Shown here piece by piece: positions 1-9,363 of a stretch of DNA of 64,000 nt (positions are counted from its first letter, which is position 1; each line of letters opens with the position of its first letter). The stretch is taken from contig CACZUS010000005.1 in NCBI GenBank assembly GCA_902784425.1, positions 1 to 64,000 on the forward strand. The letters are read 5' to 3'. The translations under genes and the position numbers were made by a program. Source of the DNA: an uncultured Bacteroidales bacterium. Lineage in GTDB: Bacteria > Bacteroidota > Bacteroidia > Bacteroidales > Paludibacteraceae. The notes beneath the pieces are model-generated. The model was given only the letters and a program-made list of their open reading frames with translations. It was not told where the DNA came from and did no database searches.

Positions 1-129
1 CTGTCGGTTGAATCACATCAAACCTACTACAACACTACGTATTGGTCGTAAACTACGGGTTCGATAAGTTTTTGGATAAACAGTGTTTGATTCGCCAAAA
101 TAAATATTTTCTTCAACACAATCTCCTCT
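1..129. other. Short stretch without a recognised gene
   Basis: This edge segment lies beyond the stop codon of malQ. No open frame, tRNA-like fold or clear terminator was recognised. It could hold the 3' flank of malQ or the leader of a gene outside the window. Confidence 0.4.
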
Positions 130-2793
130 TTATCTCCCATTTGCCTGAATCATATTGCGCAGATGATCGTTGAAGTCGTTGTTGTCTATCAACTCTTCAA
201 TCTTAATGTGCATTCTGTAGTGCCAATAGTTGTCGGGATTGCTCGGGTCGTTGATTCGCTCGTTGAAGGTCTTATCCCAACGCACTTGGTTGTCGGTCGC
301 CATCCAGTCTTGTATTGGTAGAATCACCCAATAGGCTGGTGATTTCAGATGGTTCTCGATGATCTGCTGACAGATCCACGACTCGCAGAACTGTGGTGCC
401 GTACCATACTGATGCAACTCATTGCTGAAGTATCGTTGTATGCTTTCACGTTCCTCTTCCCACCATTGTCGCATGGTGCTCATATCGTGTGTGGAGGTGG
501 TGCAGACACACTCCTTCGGTATCGTGTTCAAATTTTCAAACTCCACATACATCGCTTTCGGCATACGTTGAATCTCCAAACTTAGTATCTCCAACTCCTT
601 CATCACCTCTGGTACGCATTGTGGCACCATGCCTAAGTCTTCGCCACACACCATCATCTGGGTGGCGTTGATGAGCGGTGTCAGCTTCTCTATGGCCTCA
701 TTCTTCCAAAAATCATTGTGACGTTGGTAGTAGAAATGCTCGTAGATTGTCTTCATTGCCTTCTGCAATGATGGATCGAGCGTCGGGTAGACATAGCTTT
801 GCTCTATGCTGATACGAGGGTGATACTTGCCTTTCTTCTGATAATCTTCGATGAAGAGTACCTGACAACAGAGGTAGTAAAGTCCCTTCTTTAGCTCTGC
901 CACCTTCGGATCGTTGCCCAATGTCTTGTCTATGTTGGCATGGGTGCTGACCTCCTTTTTCAGTTGGTAGGAGTCGTCGCCATTTTTAATCAGATAGGTT
1001 TGCTTGATTTCCTCCTTCTGCTTGCCAAAGATAGCTGTCAGTACTGCTTCGTTAATGATAGGTTGACAGAACTTCTGCTTGTCGAACTGAATGCCAAACC
1101 CTTCAATCTCTTTGACTGACATAGGTAGGGCTGGGGCAAACTGACCCAGTAATCCCATCTTGGCAGTGACGGGTGTTCGGAAGATACGGAAGAATCCTAA
1201 GATATGGTCGATGCGATAGGCGTCGAAATAACAAGCCATCTTGTGGAAACGGTTTTCCCACCATTGATAGTTGTCTTTGGCCATCTCATGCCAGTTGTAG
1301 ATAGGGAATCCCCATATCTGACCTGTCTTGGAGAAATAGTCGGGTGGAGCACCTGCACTTCCGTTGCAATCGAAGAGTTCGGGATGTTCCCACACGTCGG
1401 CACTGTGTCGGTTGACGCCAATAGGCACGTCACCTTTCAGTGCTATTCCCTTGGAGTGGACATACTCCACCGCTTCGGTCAACTGCTTATGCAGATGGTA
1501 TTGCACGAAGAAGTGAATAGCCACATCGTTATATGCTGCGTGTGTAGGCTGACAATAATCGTCCACCCGTTTTGCATCATAGTGGGCATCCTCCTTCCAT
1601 TGAGAGAAGTCGGATGTGTTGAATCGATAACGTAGGTAGCTGAAGACTGCGTAAGGTTTCAGCCATTGCTGATTCTCTTTGAAAAATTCGATGAAATCGG
1701 CATTTTTGAAGGTGCTCTCTCCATATTGCTCATATTGCTCATGAAGCAAGCTCCATTTGTATTTGTTGACGGCTTCGTAGTCGACGAAGATCTCTTCGTT
1801 CAAAGCCTTTTGTAGTTTCTTATATCGATCTTTATTTTTCAGTGTACCAATCTTCTCAATGTTGATATACATTGGGTGTAAAGCATAGACTGAGATGGCA
1901 CTGTAGGGGTAGGAGTCGCGCCAGTCCCCATGCACGGTTGTATCGTTGATGGGAAGTGTCTGGATGATGCGTTGCCCCGTTTTGAAGGCCCAGTCGGCCA
2001 GTTTCTTCAGGTCGTTGAACTCACCGCAGCCGAAGCTTTCTTTGGCGCGTAGTGAAAAGACGGGAACTGCCGTACCCGCACCCTTGAATTCGGGTAGGCG
2101 GAAGTTCGGACAGGAGTCGTTGACGATGATCAGGTCGATGGCAGGAGAGAAGTCGGGAGGTAGCAGACGGTTCTCGCCCTCTTCCCAGCAGATGATGCTC
2201 TCCTGTTTCGGGTCTCTGATGACGTATTTGTATTCCAATGGGAAGAAGAGTTTGTCTGCATCCAAGGTCTGTTGAAACCTAGGATAGGAAGATGTGTTCA
2301 TCTCGACGGCATCGGTCTCTGTCCATTTGCCGAGGGCAGTGCAATTGCCTATGATGGAGAGAGTGTGATTAAAGTTGACACTGGTGCTCCATGTGTTGAA
2401 GATGATAGGCACACGTATGTTGTGACTCTTTTTCTCTTTCGATTGATGGTTGCGGATAGCTTTTGAGAAGGCAGATGAAAGAAGCATGCGAGAGGGTGCA
2501 GGGGTAGGGTCGAAGCAATCGTAGACCAGGATGGTGTTGTACTGCTTGTTATTGAAAGGACCGACGTGGTGGTTCATGCCAGTCTCCTCTTGCATGATAG
2601 CCCCCTCATGTTCAATGTAAAAGCGGTATTTGAAGGATTCTTCTTTGGTGTAGAAGGTGATTTTCCATCCACTCGGTGTGTACTCCATAGGCAATCCTTT
2701 CTTCTCTTTGCCTTGAAGCGCTTTGATGTCACCTTCGATGAAGACCTCTTCGCCGAAGGAGGAGTGATATCGCAGATACAATGTAATTTTCAT
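130..2793 (-). CDS. malQ: 4-alpha-glucanotransferase with two N-terminal CBM20 domains
   Basis: 887-residue GH77 amylomaltase (disproportionating enzyme), expected to be cytoplasmic: it moves maltodextrin segments between alpha-1,4-glucans and so feeds starch or glycogen metabolism. Residues about 1-100 and 125-235 look like two CBM20 starch-binding modules; the GH77 barrel follows from about 245. The catalytic residues are visible: the nucleophile Asp in RIDHILGF (near residue 527), the acid/base Glu in CGEDLG (near 717) and the third Asp in STHDMST (near 769). The length matches the long, CBM20-bearing MalQ form usual in Bacteroidota rather than the shorter Thermus type. It is separated from the upstream minus-strand cluster by about 100 bases with a hairpin, so it probably has its own promoter. 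The family call is firm; the symbol follows common usage. Confidence 0.95.
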   Translation of the reverse strand: MKITLYLRYHSSFGEEVFIEGDIKALQGKEKKGLPMEYTPSGWKITFYTKEESFKYRFYIEHEGAIMQEETGMNHHVGPFNNKQYNTILVYDCFDPTPAPSRMLLSSAFSKAIRNHQSKEKKSHNIRVPIIFNTWSTSVNFNHTLSIIGNCTALGKWTETDAVEMNTSSYPRFQQTLDADKLFFPLEYKYVIRDPKQESIICWEEGENRLLPPDFSPAIDLIIVNDSCPNFRLPEFKGAGTAVPVFSLRAKESFGCGEFNDLKKLADWAFKTGQRIIQTLPINDTTVHGDWRDSYPYSAISVYALHPMYINIEKIGTLKNKDRYKKLQKALNEEIFVDYEAVNKYKWSLLHEQYEQYGESTFKNADFIEFFKENQQWLKPYAVFSYLRYRFNTSDFSQWKEDAHYDAKRVDDYCQPTHAAYNDVAIHFFVQYHLHKQLTEAVEYVHSKGIALKGDVPIGVNRHSADVWEHPELFDCNGSAGAPPDYFSKTGQIWGFPIYNWHEMAKDNYQWWENRFHKMACYFDAYRIDHILGFFRIFRTPVTAKMGLLGQFAPALPMSVKEIEGFGIQFDKQKFCQPIINEAVLTAIFGKQKEEIKQTYLIKNGDDSYQLKKEVSTHANIDKTLGNDPKVAELKKGLYYLCCQVLFIEDYQKKGKYHPRISIEQSYVYPTLDPSLQKAMKTIYEHFYYQRHNDFWKNEAIEKLTPLINATQMMVCGEDLGMVPQCVPEVMKELEILSLEIQRMPKAMYVEFENLNTIPKECVCTTSTHDMSTMRQWWEEERESIQRYFSNELHQYGTAPQFCESWICQQIIENHLKSPAYWVILPIQDWMATDNQVRWDKTFNERINDPSNPDNYWHYRMHIKIEELIDNNDFNDHLRNMIQANGR

Positions 2794-2844
2794 AAGCCGC
2801 CATATTAAGGAACCAATGTTCCGTTGGTTTGTAATCTAATATGA

Positions 2845-2886
2845 AACAATCGGAGGGTCTCAATGAGCGAAGATGAACCGATTGTT
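2845..2886 (-). terminator. Possible terminator of the minus-strand cluster
   Basis: A 9-bp perfect inverted repeat (AACAATCGG ... CCGATTGTT) with a 24-base loop lies directly after the stop of the upstream gene at 2890. On the minus strand it is followed by a modest T-rich stretch. It would end the holB-to-polyprenyl-synthase cluster before malQ. The long loop and weak T-run make this tentative. Confidence 0.45.
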
Positions 2887-2889
2887 GTT

Positions 2890-3580
2890 TTATTGGTCAG
2901 ATTCAGGTATGACTTCACCCTTTCGATAGTAGTAGATGAGTCCATACTCTTTGCATCTTTTCAATTTCTCTTGTTGAGGTAGTCCGTCAAATTTCTTCTC
3001 CACCTCATCCCAGATGCTTAGAATCAGTTTGTCCACCTCTTTGTTCAGCTCGGTGATGTTTTCAATGCTGCGGGAGGTGTTGTTTTGGAGTACCTTCTGG
3101 GAAGATGTCGTAGTGGACTCTCACCTTAGCGATGGCAGGGTTGTAGATAGGTGTTCCTCCTTTAGCGAGACGTTTCTGTTCGCCATCGATGATACGGCGT
3201 CCCCATTCGATGAGACCATCATCGGTATTGATGTCGGGGACAGTGAAGTTGGCTGGATCGAGTCCGTAAAGTTCTTTGTATTCCGCTTTGATCTCATTGC
3301 GTTGGACGCACATGTTGAGCACTTGAATGAAGTGGGATACATAGAGACGGGTCATTTTGGCTGTCTCTTGCAGTTGTTTGCTGGTTTTGAATTGGTTGTC
3401 ACTGCATTGCTTGCTTTCAAACAGGGCACGCTCGTAGCGTACGAGCATGGTCTTAGCATCCTCCCAGTTTTTATAGGAGAAGGCAAGATCGTACAAGTCA
3501 ACATAATCCCCCATGTTGACCGCCTGCTGAAGAGAACGTAATCTTGCTTGATTGGTGTTTGGTAATCTCCTGTATGGCAT
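2890..3580 (-). pseudogene. Conserved Bacteroidota hypothetical protein, frameshifted near its 3' end
   Basis: The reading frame starts at 3580 (MPYRRLPNTNQAR) and reads through to a stop at 3062, giving 172 residues. In the +1 frame just before that stop, coding-quality sequence continues for about 60 residues (it includes SIENITELNKEVDKLI and KEYGLIYYYRKGE) and ends at 2890. The span of 691 bases is three times 230 plus one, which fits one extra base near the AAAA run around 3085. From memory, relatives of this family run to about 230-240 residues and end with an IYYYR-like segment, so the tail belongs to the gene. I know no function for the family. It sits 14 bases downstream of the polyprenyl synthase and is probably co-transcribed. 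The frameshift may be a real mutation, an assembly error or, less likely, a programmed shift. Confidence 0.75.
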
Positions 3581-3594
3581 TTCAACTCCCTTTT

Positions 3595-4566
3595 TTAGCT
3601 GATTCTACGCATAAGTCTTTCGGCCAGTTGATAGAAACCGGCTTTGTCTGTCTCTGTTTTATTTATTTTACGAAGAGCCTCGATTGCTTGATCGTAGTAC
3701 TCTTTCATTTTGTTTTCCGTGTATTGACGGAGATGTAGCTTGTTATAAATCTTGGTGATGGCTGTCACCTTTTCTTCTCTGTCAAAATTCTTCTTCGACA
3801 ACCATTTCATCAACTCTTTCTTATCCTCTCCCTCTGATTGGTTGATGGCGTTGATCAATAAGAAGGTTTTCTTATTGCAGCAGATATCGCCACCAATTGC
3901 CTTACCAAAATCTTTCGTGTCGCCATACACATCCAATAAATCATCTTTCAATTGGAAGGCAATGCCGATGCCAATACCAAACTCGTAGAGGTATTGTGCA
4001 TCTCTGTCGTCGGCTCCACCGCAGATGGCGCCTATCTTCATGGCAGCTGCCAATAGAACTGCGGTTTTTAGACGAATCATTTCAATGTATTCGCTGACGG
4101 AGACGTCGTTGCGGGACTCAAAGTCCATATCGTATTGCTGACCGTCGCATACCTCCGCTGCTGTCTTGGAGAATAGTTTCAACAGTTTCGGAAGCATCTC
4201 TGGATTGCTTTGCTCGAGTAGTTGATACGATTTGATCAACATGGCGTCGCCTGATAGAATGGCCGTGTTGTCGTTCCATTTTACATGCACGGTAGGTTGG
4301 TTTCTACGCATTTCGGAACGGTCCATGATGTCGTCGTGTAATAATGTGAAGTTATGGAAAACCTCTAAGGCCAAGGCCGGCTTGAGAGCTCTCATAGGAT
4401 CGCCAGAGAATAACTCACATGCCATTAGGGTTGTAAGGGGACGAATCCTTTTACCTCCCAGACCTAACATGTATTCAATTGGAGTATATAAGTTGCGAGG
4501 CTCAATATTCCAATTCAACTTTTTCAGTTCCTGCTCGAAAAGAGCTTGTAATTCTTTTGTTTCCAT
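3595..4566 (-). CDS. Polyprenyl (geranylgeranyl/farnesyl-type) diphosphate synthase
   Basis: 323-residue trans-isoprenyl diphosphate synthase. It condenses isopentenyl diphosphate with an allylic diphosphate to make C15-C20 or longer isoprenoids for quinone or undecaprenyl synthesis. The first aspartate-rich motif is visible in LLHDDIMDRSEMRR (DDIMD) and the second in FQLKDDLLD, with GGKRIRP near the N-terminus. The short DDxxD spacing and length fit the FPP/GGPP synthase class; chain length cannot be set by eye. It starts 6 bases after trmB and is followed 14 bases later by the frameshifted hypothetical gene, so it is part of the minus-strand cluster. Confidence 0.92.
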   Translation of the reverse strand: METKELQALFEQELKKLNWNIEPRNLYTPIEYMLGLGGKRIRPLTTLMACELFSGDPMRALKPALALEVFHNFTLLHDDIMDRSEMRRNQPTVHVKWNDNTAILSGDAMLIKSYQLLEQSNPEMLPKLLKLFSKTAAEVCDGQQYDMDFESRNDVSVSEYIEMIRLKTAVLLAAAMKIGAICGGADDRDAQYLYEFGIGIGIAFQLKDDLLDVYGDTKDFGKAIGGDICCNKKTFLLINAINQSEGEDKKELMKWLSKKNFDREEKVTAITKIYNKLHLRQYTENKMKEYYDQAIEALRKINKTETDKAGFYQLAERLMRRIS

Positions 4567-4572
4567 ATTCTG

Positions 4573-5337
4573 TCAATCGTTTGAAGGGGTGTTGCCTCTT
4601 CTGGTTCTGTTGTAACTTCTATAACTGTCAAATTCAATTTCTACATCTGGCTCGATAAACTCTTGTCGAGGTTCGAGATTGAATTTTATGTATTTGATGG
4701 TCAGACCTCTCTCAATCCATTGATTCTCATAGAATGTTTTGATGGAGAGGATCTTATCATCTGAAAAATCAGAGTGGTATAGATCATCGTTCTGAAAGAT
4801 CACGTGGTAATGGTTGGCTTTCACCATCTCGCAGGTGTATTGAAACATGAAGTTGCTGTCAGTCTTCAGGTGAATGATTCCGTTTGGACGGACGAACGAC
4901 TGGTATAGCTCCATGAATCGGGTGGAGGTGAGCCGCTTGCGTACCTTCTTCATCTGTGGGTCGGGAAAGGTGAGCCAAATTTCTGATACCTCGTTGGGCG
5001 CGAAGAAGGTGGGGATGATCTCGATGTTGGTGCGTATGAAAGCCACATTTTTCATTCCTTTCTGAAAGGAACTTTTGGCACCTGTCCACATTCTTGCTCC
5101 CTTGATATCCACTCCGATGAAGTTCATTTCGGGGTAGAGTTCAGCCAAAGCCACGGTGTATTCTCCTTTGCCACATCCTAACTCTAGGATGATGGGATGA
5201 TCATTGCCAAAGAACTCGTTCCATTTGCCTTTCATCGGAAAGGGCTCTGGATCTCCTTGCGCTACGGAGTAGGTGTATTGAAAGACGTGAGGGAAGGTCT
5301 CCATCTCACTGAATTTCGCTAGTTTATTCTTTCCCAT
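4573..5337 (-). CDS. trmB: tRNA (guanine-N7-)-methyltransferase
   Basis: 254-residue class I SAM methyltransferase that makes m7G46 in tRNA. The SAM-binding loop is seen as [14 protein letters not shown] near residues 50-63, followed by [12 protein letters not shown]. The later [12 protein letters not shown] segment is the family's catalytic PDP region (usually FPDPWPK; here PQMKK). It begins one base after the gldH stop and ends 6 bases before the polyprenyl synthase, so it is translationally close to both. Length is ordinary for Bacteroidota TrmB. Confidence 0.93.
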   Translation of the reverse strand: MGKNKLAKFSEMETFPHVFQYTYSVAQGDPEPFPMKGKWNEFFGNDHPIILELGCGKGEYTVALAELYPEMNFIGVDIKGARMWTGAKSSFQKGMKNVAFIRTNIEIIPTFFAPNEVSEIWLTFPDPQMKKVRKRLTSTRFMELYQSFVRPNGIIHLKTDSNFMFQYTCEMVKANHYHVIFQNDDLYHSDFSDDKILSIKTFYENQWIERGLTIKYIKFNLEPRQEFIEPDVEIEFDSYRSYNRTRRGNTPSND

Positions 5338-5338
5338 C

Positions 5339-5827
5339 TCACTCTTTCTTTGTTTGTTTGATTCGAATGCCTATCTCATGAATGCCTTGTAATGTGTCTG
5401 CACGCATTCCTTGAGCTAAATCGAAGTGATAGGTTCCTGTCTTGGGAAAACTAATCTCCGACAAAGCCATGACGGGCAGTTCGTACATCGATCCTGATGA
5501 CTTGCCAATCCAGTGACCGTAGTTGTCGGCCAGCACACATTCCAACGTGTCGCTATACTCTATACCATCTGGAGATACAGTGTGAAGGAAAAGCCAAAAG
5601 TTCTGATACTCATACTTGTCTGTGTTTCGAATATCTACAATGATGTCGTAGGTCCCTGCCGTGTCTGTCGCAGAATAGTCGAAAGAGACAAGATCATTCT
5701 TGTACCAACCCTCTTTGTTGATGATCTTAGCGTCTTGGTACACCACGCCATTTTCACAGCTTGTCAGCGAACCAGCGAGTGCGGCAAGACAGCAGATGCT
5801 GAGGAGTGTGAAACGAACCTTATTCAT
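5339..5827 (-). CDS. gldH: Gliding-motility-type lipoprotein GldH
   Basis: 162-residue lipoprotein. The N-terminus is a lipoprotein signal with the lipobox LTSC at about residues 21-24, followed by the GldH signature with paired beta strands ([19 protein letters not shown]). GldH is needed for gliding in Flavobacterium, but it is kept in many non-gliding Bacteroidales, where its role is unclear. It overlaps the end of the upstream PSP1 gene by 8 bases and abuts trmB, so it sits in the middle of the cluster. An envelope location is expected. Confidence 0.85.
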   Translation of the reverse strand: MNKVRFTLLSICCLAALAGSLTSCENGVVYQDAKIINKEGWYKNDLVSFDYSATDTAGTYDIIVDIRNTDKYEYQNFWLFLHTVSPDGIEYSDTLECVLADNYGHWIGKSSGSMYELPVMALSEISFPKTGTYHFDLAQGMRADTLQGIHEIGIRIKQTKKE

Positions 5828-7340
5828 TGTTTTGTGAGTTTACAGGGTTGTTGTTATTGTTTTCTGCACCGTCGGATGAGCCGTTGTTGCGATTGTCGTT
5901 TCTTCTGCGGTCGTTTCTATGACGGTTGCGACGGTCTCTTCTTCTGTTTTCATTGTTGCCATTACCTTCGTTGCCCACTTCTTGGCGATTGTCGGCTATT
6001 GGACCATTCTCTTGTGATGATACATTGTCTTGTGCTCCCTCAGCTCCCTCTTTGTTCGGACGGCGATCACGGTCGCGACGATTGTTGCGATCTTTTTTGC
6101 GGTCGTTGTCGCGACGGTCCTTGCGTTCCTCGTTGCGAGGAGCATTGTCGGATGGCGCATTGCTTTCAGACGCATTGTCGGAAGAGTTGGCAGAACTTTC
6201 GTTGTTGCCTTCGCTCTCATTGGTTGGGTTGGCTTCTGCATTTTTGGCTTCGCCTCCGTTGCCACCTTTGTTTTTCTTCTTTTTCTTCTTTTTGTCGAAA
6301 CGAGTCAGACTGTCTTGTCCTACCACGTTTCCGTAGTCGATGACGCGTTCCTCTTCAGAACTCTCCAGCAATGAATCCACTTTGATGCCTTGTTTGTTAA
6401 GAGCAATGATCTCCTTCACACGCTCCACAGGTATGGAGACGATATTGGCTGCCATGTTAGGAGCAGAGGAGTATTGCATGATACCACCGAACACATCGGT
6501 TTTGAAGTGATAGAAGGTGCCATCTTTTGTTTCCAAGGTAATGTTGCGATCTGGAATGCTCTTCTGTGCCTCTACATAGGCGTCGATTTCGAAGTTGAGG
6601 CAACATTTCAGCTTGGCACATTGTCCTGCTAACTTCTGAGGATTGAGCGAGATCTCCTGATAACGAGCGGAACTGGTAGCCACAGAACTAAACTTGGTCA
6701 TCCAAGCCGAGCAACACAAGGCACGTCCGCAAGGACCAATACCACCGATGCGTCCAGCTTCCTGACGTGCACCGATCTGTTTCATCTCGATACGCACGTG
6801 GAAGGTATCGGCCAACACCTTGATAAGTTCACGGAAGTCCACACGCTCGTCGGCAATGTAGTAGAAAATAGCTTTGTTACCATCTCCCTGATATTCCACA
6901 TCACCAATCTTCATGTTGAGTTTTAAGTCTTCAGCTATCTTTCTAGCTTTCAACATGGTGTCGTGCTCTTTCGCTTTAAATTCTTCGTATTTCTCCATAT
7001 CGTTCGGACGCGCTTTCCTGTAGATGCGTTTGATCTCGGTGCGGGTTTGATCGATATGATATTTTTTCATTTGCATGAGAACGAGTTGTCCGGTCATGGA
7101 AACGGTTCCGATGTCGTGTCCAGGGGTCGCCTCCACCGCTACGATGTCCCCTTTTTCGAGGGTGAGGTCGTTGGTGTTTCGATAATATCCCTTTCTCGTA
7201 TTTTTGAAGGTCACCTCGACCAGGTCTGTGGCACTGGTTGATTCCGGTATGTCGCATAACCAATCGAAGGTGTCCAATTTTTGATCTGTTGTTTTGCTGC
7301 ATCCTTTACGGTTCATCTGGCAGCTGTTGTTAAAATTCAT
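5820..7340 (-). CDS. PSP1 C-terminal domain protein (RicT/YaaT-like)
   Basis: 506 residues. The PSP1 domain spans roughly residues 60-330 and has the paired cysteine motifs typical of the family: GPCGRALCC and GQCAKLKCCLNFE. In Bacillus the homologue RicT joins an Fe-S complex that affects RNA processing; in Bacteroidota the role is not settled. Residues from about 350 to the end are low complexity, rich in Asn, Arg, Asp, Glu and Lys (KKKKKKNKGG, then RRDRRNRHRN-type runs), probably disordered and possibly nucleic-acid binding. It lies 37 bases after holB, the same holB-PSP1-GldH order I recall from other Bacteroidales, and overlaps gldH by 8 bases. Confidence 0.88.
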   Translation of the reverse strand: MNFNNSCQMNRKGCSKTTDQKLDTFDWLCDIPESTSATDLVEVTFKNTRKGYYRNTNDLTLEKGDIVAVEATPGHDIGTVSMTGQLVLMQMKKYHIDQTRTEIKRIYRKARPNDMEKYEEFKAKEHDTMLKARKIAEDLKLNMKIGDVEYQGDGNKAIFYYIADERVDFRELIKVLADTFHVRIEMKQIGARQEAGRIGGIGPCGRALCCSAWMTKFSSVATSSARYQEISLNPQKLAGQCAKLKCCLNFEIDAYVEAQKSIPDRNITLETKDGTFYHFKTDVFGGIMQYSSAPNMAANIVSIPVERVKEIIALNKQGIKVDSLLESSEEERVIDYGNVVGQDSLTRFDKKKKKKKNKGGNGGEAKNAEANPTNESEGNNESSANSSDNASESNAPSDNAPRNEERKDRRDNDRKKDRNNRRDRDRRPNKEGAEGAQDNVSSQENGPIADNRQEVGNEGNGNNENRRRDRRNRHRNDRRRNDNRNNGSSDGAENNNNNPVNSQNNE

Positions 7341-7377
7341 ATTATGTATATTGTTTACTATATTGATAACTAAGTTT

Positions 7378-8496
7378 TTACATTTTGATGAGCATGGTCA
7401 TTTTCAAGGCGAGGTCGAAGAAGACGATCTTAGCCTGAACGTTTTGCTCGATATGGCGTTGAGCGGTTTCCAGTTCGGTGAGGAAACCAGCGATGTTTCT
7501 TTCGTTGATGAAAGGAGCGAAACGGGTGGAGAAGTTGTTCTCCTGTTGCGTCATGTAGTTGAGTTTCTGCACATGCATGTTGGAAATAAAGTTTTCGCGT
7601 ACCATGCGTTGCGCATACTCGAGGAAGGTGATTTGACGTTTCCTTCCGATTTTAGCGATATCTTCCGACCACTCTTTCATCTCTTTGGCTTTCCTTTGAT
7701 AGCAGGTTCGCATGATGTAGACGAAGAGGTTGAAGTATTCGTTTTCCTCTTGCGACGACTCTATAGTGTCGATTGCTTTGATGAGGTTACCGTTGGCAAT
7801 GTGAGAGATATTGCTCATCTCCTCATCCGAAAGTGAGTATTTCGAACTGAGTACGCTGAAGATATCCTCTTCCGTCAGAGGAGGAATGAAGAAGCGTTGC
7901 GTACGGGAGGTGATGGTGGCGAGTAGTTTCTCGGGCTCTTCACTCACCAACATGAAGAGGGTTTTAGCAGGTGGCTCCTCGATGATTTTCAACAATTTGT
8001 TGGCGCACTCCTCTTGCATCTTTTCGGGAAGCCAGATGATCATCACTTTATATTCCGACTCGTAAGCCTTCGCACTTAATTTTTTAAGAATCTCATTACT
8101 TTCGTTGGTGTAGATGGTGCTTTGTTTATTATCCTGATTGATTATCTTCTCCCATTGCTCAAGGTTGAAGTAGGGAAACTCGGTGACGCATTTCCTCCAT
8201 TCTGGCAGGAAGTCATCGCATTTGACGGAGTCAGAACTTCGTGTGATGGGATAGACAAAATGAAGGTCTGGATGCACTAATTTGCGAAACTGTACACAAG
8301 AAGGACATGTTCCACAAGCATCCTCCTCAGTCCTGTTCGGACAATTCACATATTGCGCCAAAGCAATGGCGAGAGCTAATTTACCGGTGCCTTGAGGTCC
8401 ATGTAGCAAGATGGCGTGCGCAAGTCGGTTGTTGCTCACTGCTTTCCTGAATGCATGCTTGATGGAATCTTGTCCGTATATCTCTCTAAATAACAT
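7378..8496 (-). CDS. holB: DNA polymerase III delta-prime-type clamp-loader subunit
   Basis: 372 residues from the ATG at 8496 (MLFREIYGQDSIKHAF). A longer frame opens with TTG at 8529, but it has no better ribosome site and the ATG matches where the family begins. The P-loop region reads HGPQGTGKLALA; the usual Ser/Thr after GK is Leu, so ATP binding may be weak, as in other delta-prime subunits. A four-cysteine zinc module follows (CPNRTEEDACGTCPSC). It belongs to the clamp loader that places the sliding clamp on DNA, and it heads the minus-strand cluster running to 2890. Confidence 0.9.
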   Translation of the reverse strand: MLFREIYGQDSIKHAFRKAVSNNRLAHAILLHGPQGTGKLALAIALAQYVNCPNRTEEDACGTCPSCVQFRKLVHPDLHFVYPITRSSDSVKCDDFLPEWRKCVTEFPYFNLEQWEKIINQDNKQSTIYTNESNEILKKLSAKAYESEYKVMIIWLPEKMQEECANKLLKIIEEPPAKTLFMLVSEEPEKLLATITSRTQRFFIPPLTEEDIFSVLSSKYSLSDEEMSNISHIANGNLIKAIDTIESSQEENEYFNLFVYIMRTCYQRKAKEMKEWSEDIAKIGRKRQITFLEYAQRMVRENFISNMHVQKLNYMTQQENNFSTRFAPFINERNIAGFLTELETAQRHIEQNVQAKIVFFDLALKMTMLIKM

Positions 8497-8702
8497 CGCT
8501 ATTACACCATAAAATGAAATTTTCTCCAAAGTTATGCTTTTTTGTTGAGAAAAAGAAACGAAAAGAGGAAAATGAGAATGTCGAGATTTTCTTTTCTGAT
8601 TTACCCTATTCGCTATTTGGATTTCGAGGAATTTGGGAATTATCTAAAATCTTCGATGCCATTTGATTTCCTTGTCTATTTGCCGGTTGTCGGTCGGTCG
8701 CC

Positions 8703-8730
8703 GTAGAGACGCAATGCAGTGCGTCTCTAC
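8703..8730. repeat. Short palindromic repeat (REP/MITE-like)
   Basis: Two 11-base arms, GTAGAGACGCA and TGCGTCTCTAC, are perfect inverted repeats around a 6-base loop ATGCAG. The GTAGAGACGC...GCGTCTCTAC core recurs in interspersed repeats that I recall from other bacterial genomes, especially cyanobacteria. It is not followed by a T-run, so it does not look like a terminator. Only one copy was seen in this window. Confidence 0.6.
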
Positions 8731-8810
8731 AAAATCCCACGAAATGAATATCTGGCACCTGCATCAAATAAAAATCATCTAAAAACTATATATTGTTCGA
8801 ATAGTTTTCT

Positions 8811-8818
8811 TATTTTTG
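8811..8818 (+). promoter_or_regulatory. Promoter -7 box for the Lrp/AsnC gene
   Basis: TATTTTTG matches the Bacteroidota -7 consensus TAnnTTTG. A TTG at 8793-8795 may be the -33 element, though the 15-base spacing is short. The start codon follows at 8891, leaving a leader of about 65 bases. Confidence 0.55.
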
Positions 8819-8890
8819 CAAATATGGGGTGAATTTGATTCTCCGAAAGATTGTTTAAACACCCCATTTTATCTAAATAAAAGGAATAAT

Positions 8891-9361
8891 ATGGCAAATT
8901 TGGATACCACCGATCAACAGATTCTGAAAGAGTTGCAACAGAACTCGAAACTTTCCACGAAGGAGTTAGCGTCGTTGGTGAATCTTACACCGACTCCTGT
9001 TTTTGAGAGACAGAAGCGTTTGGAGAAGGAGGGGTATATCAAGAAGTATGTGGCTGTGTTAGATCCAGAAAAATTGGGGTATGGCATCATCGTGTTGTGT
9101 AGCGTGAAGTTGAAACAACACACACGAGAGAATGGTAACCAGTTTATGAGTGTCATCAATCAAATGGATCAGGTGACAGAATGCTACAACATTTCGGGGG
9201 AGTATGACTTCATGATGAAGGTTTATGTCCGTGATATGAAAGATTATCAGGATTTCGTAATGAACAAATTAGGTAGTATCGATTGTATAGGTGGTTTACA
9301 AAGCATATTTGTGATTGGTGAGGCTAAACATAGTAATTGCATTCCAATAAAAAATGATTGA
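8891..9361 (+). CDS. Lrp/AsnC family transcriptional regulator
   Basis: 156 residues from ATG 8891 (MANLDTTDQQILKEL), chosen because AAGGAAT lies just upstream and the family begins here; a longer frame from 8816 overlaps the promoter. Residues about 5-55 form the AsnC-type winged HTH (LSTKELASLVNLTPTPVFER), and about 65-140 form the RAM ligand-binding domain (GEYDFMMKVYVRDMKDYQDF). Such proteins sense amino acids or related ligands as octamers. The next gene begins 2 bases after its stop, so the two are probably co-transcribed. Confidence 0.93.
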   Translation: MANLDTTDQQILKELQQNSKLSTKELASLVNLTPTPVFERQKRLEKEGYIKKYVAVLDPEKLGYGIIVLCSVKLKQHTRENGNQFMSVINQMDQVTECYNISGEYDFMMKVYVRDMKDYQDFVMNKLGSIDCIGGLQSIFVIGEAKHSNCIPIKND

Positions 9362-9363
9362 GA

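Larger units (their letters stand above)
8497..8890. other. Divergent intergenic region between holB and the Lrp-type gene
   Basis: About 390 bases without a gene. It contains the upstream region of holB, a 28-bp near-perfect palindrome at 8703-8730, and a Bacteroidota-type promoter for the regulator at 8811-8818. No small RNA or further coding frame was recognised. Confidence 0.5.

Noticed and set aside
2809..2835. AACCAA/TTGGTT hairpin upstream of malQ as a riboswitch or operator
   Set aside because: Only six base pairs, with no conserved context.
5996..6374. Several long open frames on both strands across the psp1 3' end
   Set aside because: They mirror the low-complexity Asn/Arg/Asp/Glu coding region; no ribosome site or protein pattern supports them.
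8497..8529. TTG-started longer version of holB
   Set aside because: The family starts at MLFREIYGQD; the added residues have no support and the TTG lacks a good ribosome site.
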